Positions 19,617 to 28,052 of a stretch of DNA of 64,000 nt are shown here, in pieces (positions within the stretch are counted from its first letter, which is position 1; each line of letters begins with the position of its first letter). The notes under the pieces were generated by a model. That model did no database searches and was not told the DNA's origin. It saw nothing but the letters and a program-made list of their open reading frames with translations. The position numbers and the translations under genes were made by a program. The DNA is taken from positions 62,001-126,000 of the forward strand of contig NZ_MKQD01000034.1 of NCBI RefSeq assembly GCF_001913705.1. The letters run 5' to 3'. Origin of the DNA: Thalassotalea sp. PP2-459. GTDB taxonomy: Bacteria > Pseudomonadota > Gammaproteobacteria > Enterobacterales > Alteromonadaceae.

Positions 19617-20942
19617 TCAACAGACTCTAGATTTACTGTTATTAAGTAGGGTAAGTATCGCTTGTTGAGTTTTACAACTCGCCCCTTGATTCTGTTTAAC
19701 CACGCTTAATGCCGCCTTACCCATGTGTTGGCATTGCTCGGCGTTATTTAGCAGCGAGATAGTCTTCTCTGCTAATTGTTGACTGATGATTTCTACAGAT
19801 GAGCCAGCATTATATTCAAGTTGACATAAACCACTAGCGCTGAGTAATTGTTGGGTAACCTCTTTAAAATTAGCCATGTCATGGCCGACAATAATTGGCT
19901 TTTCAAATAATGCAGGCTCTAAAGGATTGTGCCCACCAATATTACTAAAGCTTCCCCCCATTGTAACGATATTGGCGAAAGCACAGCAGGGTAATAGTTC
20001 ACCAAGCGTATCAATCAACCAGATATCATGATGTTGTGTTACCGACATTTTTTCGCTGCGAGAAACTAACTGCCAGCGATGATCGAGACAGCTTTGTTTC
20101 ACCATCGAGAATCGTTCAGGGTGTCTCGGAACTAAAATCATTAACAAGTTGGGTAACGCTTTTTTAATTCTTGTGAAGGCAGCAAGTATAATTTCTTCAT
20201 CACCAGGATGTGTACTGGCTACTAGCCATACCGGCCGTTCATTTTCAATATACTGATTAAGCTCATTCGTTTTAGCGGTTGTTTCTTCAGTTATACTGAT
20301 GTCGTACTTTAAGTTTCCGGTAATAACGGTGTTGTCGGCTTTACTGCCTAAGGTAATGAAGTTCTCTTGATTGTCAGCGCTTTGCGTTAATATTTGTTCA
20401 AAGTTTTGTAGGCTGGGCTTTATTAGCCATGAAAGCTTACGATAACCGTTCATTGAATTGTCAGATAATCGACCATTAATTAATAATAGTGGGATAGATC
20501 GATTAGCACACTGAGCGATGACGTTCGGCCATAGTTCGGTTTCCATCAAAATGAGTGCAGCTGGCTTGAGCTTGTTTAAAAATAACGTACTACAAGGCCA
20601 AAGATCTAATGGAAAGTAACAATGTTGTACGCTCTCACCAAATATTTTACTAACCTGGGCAGAGCCTGTGGGAGTAAATGTTGTTAAGGTGATTTGAGGG
20701 CAGTTAGCTTGTGCAATTAATTGTTGTACTAACGGTTTTAAGGCGATTACTTCACCCACACTCGCGGCATGGATCACAATCGTATTTTGTTTAAAGTTTT
20801 TTGGTACCCAGCCTAAGCGCTCAAATAATCGTTGGCGGTAGGCAACGTTATCACGTGAACGTATCAACAGCGCTAGTAAAAGCAAGGGTGACAATAATAA
20901 AAAAATAATACGGTAAAGTAATAAGCTCAAAAAAGTACGCAC
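19617..20942 (-). CDS. waaA: Kdo transferase WaaA (KdtA)
   Basis: Transfers 3-deoxy-D-manno-octulosonate from CMP-Kdo to lipid IVA at the inner membrane. The 441-aa protein begins with a membrane anchor (YRIIFLLLSPLLLLALLI), followed by the acceptor-domain block HAASVGEVIALKPL and the donor-side GGSFSNIGGHNPLEPA, all diagnostic. The nearby KdkA suggests a mono-Kdo, phosphorylated core as in Haemophilus and Vibrio, although whether this WaaA is mono- or bifunctional cannot be read from sequence alone. Confidence 0.95.
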   Translation of the reverse strand: MRTFLSLLLYRIIFLLLSPLLLLALLIRSRDNVAYRQRLFERLGWVPKNFKQNTIVIHAASVGEVIALKPLVQQLIAQANCPQITLTTFTPTGSAQVSKIFGESVQHCYFPLDLWPCSTLFLNKLKPAALILMETELWPNVIAQCANRSIPLLLINGRLSDNSMNGYRKLSWLIKPSLQNFEQILTQSADNQENFITLGSKADNTVITGNLKYDISITEETTAKTNELNQYIENERPVWLVASTHPGDEEIILAAFTRIKKALPNLLMILVPRHPERFSMVKQSCLDHRWQLVSRSEKMSVTQHHDIWLIDTLGELLPCCAFANIVTMGGSFSNIGGHNPLEPALFEKPIIVGHDMANFKEVTQQLLSASGLCQLEYNAGSSVEIISQQLAEKTISLLNNAEQCQHMGKAALSVVKQNQGASCKTQQAILTLLNNSKSRVC

Positions 20943-21067
20943 AATTCTTTAAATATTTTGCAATAAAGTACTCAGTATACTGGAAATGTTGTCGTTAAAT
21001 AATCTGTGTTTGGTAGTTTAGTGAGAAAAAATAAGATAATCTGTTAAATAAGCATAAAGAAAAGGGG

Positions 21068-21904
21068 ATGACAGTGCGTTTAATCAAGGTGTCTATGCAG
21101 TATTTAAAAGCAATGTGCCGGTATTGCGTTATATTCTCTTTAGTCTTAAGTGTATTTTCCGTGAATGCTTGGCAAAGTGAAGAATTGTTAGCCACTGAAA
21201 CTTCTGAAAATGAAATCCCAATGCATCAAGTGACGATCACCGCGAATGATGGTTTTGAACTGGTCGCGCAATATTATCCCGGAAAATCTGATGCTTCAGG
21301 CGTATTGTTATTACATGATTGTCACCACGAGAGTAAAAGTTATCAAACATTACTAACGACCTTATCTTCATTAGGTTTACATGCACTTGCCGTTGATTTT
21401 CGCGGTTATGGGAAAAGCACGTCTGAAAAATTTTCTCACGCAACCATAAGAAGTAGCACTAAAGATTTTGCTACCTACCAATTAGAAGTGGCGCGATTAA
21501 CTGCATTTTGGCCAAGTGATGTATTAGCAGCGCATCAATTTTTACGGGAAAGATTAAATAATAATGCCGAAATGGCAGTGGTATCTTCCGGCTGTTCTGC
21601 GGTACAAGCGATTGAGTTAGCGGAAAAAATGCGAATAAATGCTTTTGTTATGATTACGCCAGAATTAACGTACATGCAGAAAGAAAGCTTTAAAAATTTG
21701 ATCGACATGCCTATATATTTTCTCAGCTCAGTGTATCACGCGAATACTTTTTTAACCGTTAAAGAGCTTTTTGATTGGAATGGTGATTCTCGTTCCCTGT
21801 CGCAAGTATTTAAAGGCGCAAAGCATGGTGACTCATTATTAAATGGTCGTCGTTTTATCATCAAAAATGTAGCATCATGGTTAGAAGATACACTTGATCA
21901 TTAA
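21068..21904 (+). CDS. Exported alpha/beta-hydrolase-like protein
   Basis: A 278-aa protein with an N-terminal hydrophobic signal (YCVIFSLVLSVFSVNAW), so periplasmic or anchored. The alpha/beta-hydrolase fold is seen in VLLLHDCHHES (oxyanion side), ALAVDFRGYGKS and a late GAKHGDSLL that supplies a plausible catalytic His. The expected nucleophile elbow is SSGCSAVQ, which departs from the usual G-x-S-x-G. It could be a weak esterase or a non-catalytic relative. It converges on the Lrp-type regulator. Confidence 0.75.
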   Translation: MTVRLIKVSMQYLKAMCRYCVIFSLVLSVFSVNAWQSEELLATETSENEIPMHQVTITANDGFELVAQYYPGKSDASGVLLLHDCHHESKSYQTLLTTLSSLGLHALAVDFRGYGKSTSEKFSHATIRSSTKDFATYQLEVARLTAFWPSDVLAAHQFLRERLNNNAEMAVVSSGCSAVQAIELAEKMRINAFVMITPELTYMQKESFKNLIDMPIYFLSSVYHANTFLTVKELFDWNGDSRSLSQVFKGAKHGDSLLNGRRFIIKNVASWLEDTLDH

Positions 21905-21926
21905 CCGATGAAAACTCTTTGTCGGG

Positions 21927-22370
21927 TTAACGTTCAAAGATAGTATCTAAAATAATTGAAGAATTTGTTCTTTCAACGCCATCCAATGCACAAACAATAT
22001 TTAACGTATCACTGAGCTTTTCAAGTGTTGCTGCTTGTACCGTTACCAATAAATCAAATTCACCACTGATGGAATAAATGTGGCTGATTTGATGCATTTT
22101 TCGCAAGGTAATACTGATGTTCTTACGTAAATTGGGGTGTACTTTCAGCGACACATTGGCCGAAATCATTTTATTGTTGTATTCACTGCCTAACACAATG
22201 CTATAGGCTTTAATAATACCGTTGTTTTCTAGCTTATTGATGCGATTTTGAACCGCTGTGCGTGAAACGCCTGTTGCCCTGGCAATATCAGAAACACTCG
22301 CCCGTGCATTACAGCGTAAAATTGATAAAAGCTCTTCATCTTTTTCTGATAACACCATTTCAGCCTTCAA
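21927..22370 (-). CDS. Lrp/AsnC family transcriptional regulator
   Basis: A 147-aa feast/famine regulator. The N-terminal winged helix-turn-helix contains LLSILRCNARASVSDIARATGVSRTAVQNRI. The C-terminal RAM ligand domain has the SGEFDLLVTVQA segment. It is divergent from kbl-tdh, and a perfect inverted repeat lies in the shared intergenic region, so local control of threonine catabolism by an amino-acid ligand is a reasonable inference. Lrp-type control of kbl-tdh is known in E. coli. Confidence 0.9.
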   Translation of the reverse strand: MKAEMVLSEKDEELLSILRCNARASVSDIARATGVSRTAVQNRINKLENNGIIKAYSIVLGSEYNNKMISANVSLKVHPNLRKNISITLRKMHQISHIYSISGEFDLLVTVQAATLEKLSDTLNIVCALDGVERTNSSIILDTIFER

Positions 22371-22397
22371 TTTAACTCATATATACCCACCATGTTA

Positions 22398-22425
22398 CAT
22401 ATTGACTACTTTACCTGTCAATATG
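22398..22425. promoter_or_regulatory. Inverted repeat, candidate operator between lrp-type gene and kbl
   Basis: CATATTGAC (22398-22406) and GTCAATATG (22417-22425) form a perfect 9-bp inverted repeat with a 10-bp spacer, 27 bp upstream of the Lrp-type start and about 105 bp before kbl. The position suits a regulator site controlling both genes. Binding is inferred. Confidence 0.5.
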
Positions 22426-22529
22426 ACTAAAAATAAATGCAATTTGATAATTTATGTCACTTTCTTTGTAAATTCGTCTAGGCTGATAATATTGCACATA
22501 ACAGATCACTTAATAACCAAGGAATTACT

Positions 22530-23741
22530 GTGACAAATTCAGCATCAACAACGACGTTTTATCATCATTTAGCAGAGCAAATTGAACAAGTAAAACAAGA
22601 TGGCTTATATAAAAGCGAGCGTGTGATTACTACCGCACAACAGGCAAAGATTGCCGTTAATACCGGTGAAGAAGTGATTAATTTCTGTGCTAACAATTAT
22701 CTTGGCTTAGCGAATCACCCAACCTTGATTGAAGCGGCAAAAACAGGTTTATCGGAGCACGGTTTTGGTATGGCGTCTGTTCGTTTTATCTGTGGCACAC
22801 AAGATATTCATAAAACCTTAGAAACCGAGCTTTCAACATTTCTTGGCATGGAAGACACCATTTTATATTCTTCTTGTTTTGACGCAAATGCGGGATTATT
22901 TGAAACTTTATTAGGCCCTGAAGACGCGATTATTTCTGATGCATTAAATCATGCGTCTATCATTGATGGCGTTAGGTTGTGTAAAGCAAAACGTTTTCGT
23001 TACGCGAACAACGACATGAATGAATTAGAGTCGCGCTTACAAGAAGCAGATGCTGCCGGTGCTCGATTTAAGTTAATTGCAACCGACGGTGTATTTTCAA
23101 TGGATGGCGTGATCGCCAATTTAAAAGCGGTATGTGATTTAGCCGATAAATATGGTGCATTGGTGATGGTAGATGATTCACACGCAGTAGGTTTTGTGGG
23201 TGAACAAGGTCGAGGTAGCCATGAATATTGTGACGTAATGGGCCGTGTAGATATTATCACTGGTACATTAGGTAAAGCCATGGGTGGTGCTTCTGGCGGC
23301 TATACGTCAGGTAAGAAAGAAGTTATTGACTGGTTACGTCAACGTTCACGTCCCTATTTATTTTCAAACTCACTAGCTCCTGCCATTGTGAATGCGTCGA
23401 TTAAAGTACTTGAATTATTGGCAGATGGTGACGATTTACGTAAAAAGTTAAGAGAAAATGCCAGCTATTTCAGAAATAGCATGGAAGCGGCAGGCTTTAC
23501 ATGTGCCGGTGCAGACCATGCAATTGTACCAGTTATGCTTGGAGATGCGAAAGTGGCTAGCGCTATGGCTGATAGACTATTAGCGGAAGGCATTTATGTG
23601 ATTGGCTTTTCATTCCCTGTTGTGCCAAAAGGACAAGCACGTATTCGTACCCAAATTTCAGCGGCACATACGCAAGAGCAATTAGATAAAGCCATCGAAG
23701 CATTTATTCGTATAGGCAAAGAAATGGGAGTCATTTCATAA
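22530..23741 (+). CDS. kbl: Glycine C-acetyltransferase (2-amino-3-ketobutyrate CoA ligase)
   Basis: PLP enzyme that cleaves 2-amino-3-ketobutyrate with CoA into glycine and acetyl-CoA, the second step of threonine degradation. The alpha-oxoamine synthase hallmarks are present: [28 protein letters not shown], and the Schiff-base lysine in [13 protein letters not shown]. At 403 aa it is slightly longer than the E. coli 398. GTG start follows AAGGAAT. Its final base overlaps the first base of tdh (shared at 23741), so the two are coupled. Confidence 0.97.
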   Translation: MTNSASTTTFYHHLAEQIEQVKQDGLYKSERVITTAQQAKIAVNTGEEVINFCANNYLGLANHPTLIEAAKTGLSEHGFGMASVRFICGTQDIHKTLETELSTFLGMEDTILYSSCFDANAGLFETLLGPEDAIISDALNHASIIDGVRLCKAKRFRYANNDMNELESRLQEADAAGARFKLIATDGVFSMDGVIANLKAVCDLADKYGALVMVDDSHAVGFVGEQGRGSHEYCDVMGRVDIITGTLGKAMGGASGGYTSGKKEVIDWLRQRSRPYLFSNSLAPAIVNASIKVLELLADGDDLRKKLRENASYFRNSMEAAGFTCAGADHAIVPVMLGDAKVASAMADRLLAEGIYVIGFSFPVVPKGQARIRTQISAAHTQEQLDKAIEAFIRIGKEMGVIS

Positions 23742-24766
23742 TGAAATCATTAGCTAAGCTACATGCAAAAGAAGGCATTTGGATGACAGATTCGCCTGAG
23801 CCAACGCTTGGGCATAATGATTTACTGATCAAGATAAAAAAAACAGCGATATGTGGTACAGATATTCATATATATAACTGGGACGAATGGTCACAGAAAA
23901 CGATTCCTGTTCCAATGGTTGTTGGCCATGAATATGCCGGAGAAGTTGTTGGTATTGGTGAAGAGGTAAAAGGTTTTGCGATAGGCGATAGAGTATCGGG
24001 CGAAGGGCATATAACGTGTGGCCATTGCCGAAACTGTCGAGGTGGTCGTACGCATTTGTGTCGTAATACTGTTGGTGTTGGTGTTGATCGTGAGGGGAGT
24101 TTTGCCGAATACTTAGTGATCCCAGCTTTTAATGCCTTTAAATTACCGGATGAAATTTCGGATGATCTCGCTGCTATATTTGACCCGTTTGGTAACGCTG
24201 TACATACTGCGTTATCTTTTGATCTTGTTGGCGAAGATGTACTTATAACAGGTGCCGGGCCTATCGGCATTATGGCTGCTGCAGTCGCAAAACATGTGGG
24301 TGCTCGTCACGTTGTGATCACGGATGTTAATGAATACCGCTTAGATTTAGCGAGAAAAATGGGCGCAACTCGTGCCGTAAATGTTGCTACTGAAAAGCTT
24401 GCAGATGTTATGAATGAGCTTGGTATGTCAGAAGGCTTTGATGTTGGTATGGAAATGTCGGGAGTGCCCATGGCATTTACTGACATGCTCGATAACATGA
24501 ACAATGGCGGTAAAATTGCCATGTTAGGTATTCCTGGTAGTGATATGGCGATTGATTGGTCAAAGGTCATATTTAAAGGCCTAATCATAAAAGGGATTTA
24601 TGGTCGCGAAATGTTTGAGACTTGGTATAAAATGGCAAGCCTTATTCAGTCTGGCTTAGATTTAACGCCGATCATTACTCATCACTTCGATATTGATGAC
24701 TTTCAGCAAGGATTTGATATCATGCGTTCAGGCCAATCAGGCAAAGTGATTTTAAACTGGGAGTAA
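23741..24766 (+). CDS. tdh: L-threonine 3-dehydrogenase
   Basis: Zinc-dependent medium-chain dehydrogenase that oxidises L-threonine to 2-amino-3-ketobutyrate with NAD, feeding Kbl. The catalytic zinc region is [15 protein letters not shown] and GHEYAGEVV. The structural zinc cysteines are in [15 protein letters not shown]. The Rossmann motif is [20 protein letters not shown]. All are intact at 341 aa. Immediately downstream of kbl in the same operon. Confidence 0.97.
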   Translation: MKSLAKLHAKEGIWMTDSPEPTLGHNDLLIKIKKTAICGTDIHIYNWDEWSQKTIPVPMVVGHEYAGEVVGIGEEVKGFAIGDRVSGEGHITCGHCRNCRGGRTHLCRNTVGVGVDREGSFAEYLVIPAFNAFKLPDEISDDLAAIFDPFGNAVHTALSFDLVGEDVLITGAGPIGIMAAAVAKHVGARHVVITDVNEYRLDLARKMGATRAVNVATEKLADVMNELGMSEGFDVGMEMSGVPMAFTDMLDNMNNGGKIAMLGIPGSDMAIDWSKVIFKGLIIKGIYGREMFETWYKMASLIQSGLDLTPIITHHFDIDDFQQGFDIMRSGQSGKVILNWE

Positions 24767-24773
24767 CAGTATT

Positions 24774-25103
24774 GTGAGTGAAGTAGGGTTTAAACATATG
24801 AATATTAGCGATCTGCATCAGGTACTTGCAGATAAAAGCCACGTAGTTGTTGATATTCGCGATCCTGCTTCATTCCAATCGGGGCGAATTCCAGGCGCAT
24901 TGCATTTAACCAATGACAATATCAGCGACTTTGTACGTGAAGCAGACCTGGACGCTCCTCTAGTCGTATGTTGTTACCATGGTCATTCAAGCCAACAAGC
25001 CGCACAATTCTTAGCGAGCCAAGACTTTACAGATGTGTACTCGCTTGATGGCGGCTTTGTAGCGTGGCAACAGTCTTACCCTGAGACGGTTGAAACCGCG
25101 TAA
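24774..25103 (+). CDS. glpE: Thiosulfate sulfurtransferase GlpE
   Basis: Single-domain rhodanese of 109 aa. The active-site loop is [10 protein letters not shown], with the second Cys aligned to the persulfide-forming cysteine of E. coli Glp[21 protein letters not shown] is the conserved upstream block. The GTG start is chosen because the conserved [10 protein letters not shown]-terminus would be lost from a later ATG. It lies eight bases after tdh and 27 before glpG. The glpE-glpG pairing is widespread although the physiological link is unclear. Confidence 0.92.
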   Translation: MSEVGFKHMNISDLHQVLADKSHVVVDIRDPASFQSGRIPGALHLTNDNISDFVREADLDAPLVVCCYHGHSSQQAAQFLASQDFTDVYSLDGGFVAWQQSYPETVETA

Positions 25104-25130
25104 ATCTTTTCTATTAGCTAGGTTCGTTTT

Positions 25131-25985
25131 ATGTCTGATATTCAGCTTTCGCCGTTAGCTGTGGTTAAAGAGCATTCAATAGCGTTGTTATTTGCAAATT
25201 ATTTACGCGCTCAGCAGATTTCGAGCGATGTTCGCCCGCATGAAGGTGAATTTGTTGTACTTTGTGATCAACAACTTGTTGAGCAAGCAAAAGACTATTT
25301 TCAAGAGTTTGTACAAAACCCTTATGCGGAAAAATACCAGCAAGCGGCTTGGCAAAGTGGTGAAGCGGTACACGTTGAAAAATCAGCGTTAACAGCTAGC
25401 TTTAAACAGCAATTTTTATCGCATGCAGGCTTAGTTACCTTAGTTATTTTTGTTTTATGCTGGCTAGTTTTTATTGCATCAGCATTGGGCTGGAAACAAT
25501 CATTGTTCTTTGAGCTTCGCTTTTTTACACAATTATCCTTAGCGAACTTGGTCAGTGAACCTTGGCGATTAGTAGGGGCGGCTTTTTTTCATTTTTCATT
25601 ACTGCATATTGTGTTTAATACTATGTGGTGGTGGCAACTTGGCGGCGCCATTGAAAAAATGATGGGTAAAACTGAATTACTCAATGTCTTTTTTGTCTCC
25701 GCTATTTTATCCAATTTCGGCCAATATATCGTTTCAGGTCCTAACTTTGGCGGCTTATCAGGTGTGGTGTATGCTGTTTTTGGTTATGTTTGGATAGCGG
25801 GTTGGCTAGCGCCAGAAAAAGGCTTACACCTTGCCAAGCCTATCATCGGTTTTATGTTGTTTTTCTTATTGTTAGGTTTTGCAGACTTATTGCCAATTAA
25901 TGTCGCGAATACTGCACATACAGTAGGCTTGTTATCAGGGTGTTTTTTGGCGTGGATGCGTTTTGGAAAATGGAGCCGGCGTTAA
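25131..25985 (+). CDS. glpG: Rhomboid intramembrane serine protease GlpG
   Basis: Membrane protease that cleaves transmembrane segments. The 284-aa protein has an N-terminal cytoplasmic domain, then six membrane segments. The catalytic dyad is visible as the Ser in GGLSGVVYAVFGY and the His in NTAHTVGLLSG. The His/Asn side of the active site is in HFSLLHIVFNTMWWWQLGG. Complete and of typical length. Follows glpE on the same strand and converges on the FliL-like gene. Confidence 0.95.
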   Translation: MSDIQLSPLAVVKEHSIALLFANYLRAQQISSDVRPHEGEFVVLCDQQLVEQAKDYFQEFVQNPYAEKYQQAAWQSGEAVHVEKSALTASFKQQFLSHAGLVTLVIFVLCWLVFIASALGWKQSLFFELRFFTQLSLANLVSEPWRLVGAAFFHFSLLHIVFNTMWWWQLGGAIEKMMGKTELLNVFFVSAILSNFGQYIVSGPNFGGLSGVVYAVFGYVWIAGWLAPEKGLHLAKPIIGFMLFFLLLGFADLLPINVANTAHTVGLLSGCFLAWMRFGKWSRR

Positions 25986-26018
25986 CACTAGTGCGCTGAC
26001 TTCAATTAATAATAGATT

Positions 26019-26402
26019 TTAGTTATCAAGCCATTGAGTAAACAGTAACTTTTTAATTAATGGTTGACCTGTTTCCTGAGTAAGCAGGCTTTTTACTTTT
26101 TCTTCACACAGCTTTTGAATTTCATGACGACCATTAATCGATTTTATTTTGGCTTCAGGTTGTTGACCAATAATACTAATAATCGCGTCTCTTAAAAGGG
26201 GAGCATTATGCTCTACTGCTTCATAATTAGCGGAATCTTCGATCATTAATTCTACTGATAAACGCACGTAGCCCATTTTCTTTTTAACGGCGACGTAGTT
26301 GGTCACAATCTGGGGTTCGAAGCCATAGTATGCGTAGTCAGCGGCAAGTGTTTTTGGCGCAAAAGTACTTAGCAGTAACAGGGTAAAAAGCAAAAATTTC
26401 AT
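26019..26402 (-). CDS. FliL-like periplasmic protein, not in a flagellar locus
   Basis: A 127-aa protein with an N-terminal signal sequence (FLLFTLLLLSTFAPKTLA) followed by a FliL-type domain: QIVTNYVAVKKKMGYVRLSVEL, then APLLRDAIISIIGQQ and a C-terminal helix. FliL stabilises the flagellar stator, but this copy is far from flagellar genes and has what looks like a cleavable signal instead of a cytoplasmic tail plus anchor. ATG 26402 is preferred over an upstream ATG at 26438 because it begins at the signal peptide. Divergent from ubiC. Confidence 0.78.
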   Translation of the reverse strand: MKFLLFTLLLLSTFAPKTLAADYAYYGFEPQIVTNYVAVKKKMGYVRLSVELMIEDSANYEAVEHNAPLLRDAIISIIGQQPEAKIKSINGRHEIQKLCEEKVKSLLTQETGQPLIKKLLFTQWLDN

Positions 26403-26551
26403 AAAAAACAACCTGTAATTCAGTAATATCTTAATCAATATTGTTCATTATTGTAGCCTTGTTATTGTAGTTTTTCACCATTAATTATCGATCTTGTCAG
26501 AATAATCCTGATATCATACGTCCGGCAGTTTTTATCAGAGTTTTTGAGGTA

Positions 26552-27139
26552 ATGATCGAACAGCAGCAAGAAATGGTGACATTTCCAATTACTTTACCGG
26601 CAACATGGTGCGCCGCACACACAGCAACGCTAACACCACTATTGCGTGATTGGTTGCTTGACCCAGGCTCTTTAACACAACGTTTAAAGCAGCATTGTCA
26701 GCAGTTTAAGGTGCATGTACTTGGGCAACAGGTTGAGCCATGCTCTGCCCTTGAAGCAAATGCTGATATTATTGAAGGCGAACAAGTTTTAGTGCGTGAA
26801 GTGCTATTATGTTGCGATAACGTGCCTCAAGTATTTGCCAGAAGCCTATTGCCATTAACGTCTCTCACTGGTGATGAACAAAAATTAGCGCACCTAGGTA
26901 CACAGTCGCTAGGGCATGTGTTATTTACCAACCCTAAATTGCAACGGAAAGAAATAGAGGTCGCGTGCTTTGACTCATCTACTAAAGTGGCTCAGTTAGC
27001 ACGTTCATATCATTTATTCAGTGAATTACCCATCTGGGGGCGACGTTCAATATTTCTCGTTGAGCAAAAGCCGTTAATGGTTGCTGAAGTTTTTTTACCA
27101 AAAGCGTTTGCATACCAACAGGCGGTGATTGATTCATGA
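26552..27139 (+). CDS. ubiC: Chorismate lyase UbiC
   Basis: Converts chorismate to 4-hydroxybenzoate plus pyruvate, the first committed step of ubiquinone synthesis. The 195-aa protein is divergent, as UbiC usually is, but shows WLLDPGSLTQRLKQHC near the N-terminus, VLVREVLLCCDNVPQVFARSL, and LPIWGRRSIF near the C-terminus, all family positions. It overlaps ubiA by four bases (ATGA), the classical ubiCA arrangement. Confidence 0.93.
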   Translation: MIEQQQEMVTFPITLPATWCAAHTATLTPLLRDWLLDPGSLTQRLKQHCQQFKVHVLGQQVEPCSALEANADIIEGEQVLVREVLLCCDNVPQVFARSLLPLTSLTGDEQKLAHLGTQSLGHVLFTNPKLQRKEIEVACFDSSTKVAQLARSYHLFSELPIWGRRSIFLVEQKPLMVAEVFLPKAFAYQQAVIDS

Positions 27140-28005
27140 GCCAAACGATAACCCTAAAAGAAAAATGGCAAGCCGTTAAAGACATTACCCGTATGGATAA
27201 GCCGATTGGTACTTATTTATTATTGTGGCCAACATTGTGGGCGTTATGGGTCGCTGTTGATGGTTGGCCTTCATTGCATTTATTAGCGGTGTTCACCTTA
27301 GGTGTTTATGTGATGCGCTGTGCAGGTTGTGTGATCAATGATTATGCAGATAGAAAGGTAGATGGTCATGTAAAACGCACGACAAATCGACCGTTAGTTA
27401 CGGGAGCCCTTACCGAAGAACAAGCACTGTGTTTATTTGGTTTTTTCATTGGTGCAGCGTTTGCTTTAGTGCTCACCTTGTCTTGGTACACTATTTCGTT
27501 ATCGTTGGTGGCTTTATTATTAGCGGCGAGCTATCCGTTTATGAAACGATATACCCACTTCCCACAAGTTGTACTCGGTGCTGCCTTTAGCTGGGGGATG
27601 ATCATGGCTTTTGCTGAAGCAACGGGTGAAATCCCTACTGTTGCTTGGCTACTGTTTGGTGCCAATTTATTGTGGACGGTTTCATACGATACTATGTATG
27701 CCATGGTTGATCGTGATGACGATCTTAAAGTAGGAATAAAATCTACAGCGGTGTTGTTTGGGAAATATGATAAAAAAATCATTGGGGCGTTGCAGATAAC
27801 AACGCTATTAATGTTGATGGTTGTTGCAGATATGCTTGCGTTTGGTTGGCCGTTTTATTTATCACTGGTAATAGCGGCTGCGTTGTTTAGTTATCAGCAA
27901 ATGCTTATTGTTAATCGCCAACGAGATGCCTGCTTTAAAGCATTCTTACACAATCATTGGGTAGGGCTAGTGATTTTCATTGGCATCATCATCGAACATT
28001 TATAG
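27136..28005 (+). CDS. ubiA: 4-hydroxybenzoate polyprenyltransferase UbiA
   Basis: Inner-membrane prenyltransferase that attaches the polyprenyl tail to 4-hydroxybenzoate. The two Asp-rich metal sites are visible: NDYADRKVDGHVKRT and the second DRDDDLKVGIKSTA. About eight to nine membrane segments over 289 aa, usual length. Translationally coupled to ubiC through a four-base overlap. Converges on plsB across a strong hairpin. Confidence 0.96.
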   Translation: MSQTITLKEKWQAVKDITRMDKPIGTYLLLWPTLWALWVAVDGWPSLHLLAVFTLGVYVMRCAGCVINDYADRKVDGHVKRTTNRPLVTGALTEEQALCLFGFFIGAAFALVLTLSWYTISLSLVALLLAASYPFMKRYTHFPQVVLGAAFSWGMIMAFAEATGEIPTVAWLLFGANLLWTVSYDTMYAMVDRDDDLKVGIKSTAVLFGKYDKKIIGALQITTLLMLMVVADMLAFGWPFYLSLVIAAALFSYQQMLIVNRQRDACFKAFLHNHWVGLVIFIGIIIEHL

Positions 28006-28018
28006 AACCGATTGTGCT

Positions 28019-28044
28019 CCCTAGTGACTTATTCGTCACTAGGG
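28019..28044. terminator. Hairpin between convergent ubiA and plsB
   Basis: Perfect 10-bp stem CCCTAGTGAC (28019-28028) / GTCACTAGGG (28035-28044) with a six-base loop, in the 47-bp gap between the two stops. No long U-tract follows on either strand, so termination is likely from position but not certain. Confidence 0.55.
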
Positions 28045-28052
28045 CTATGTCT

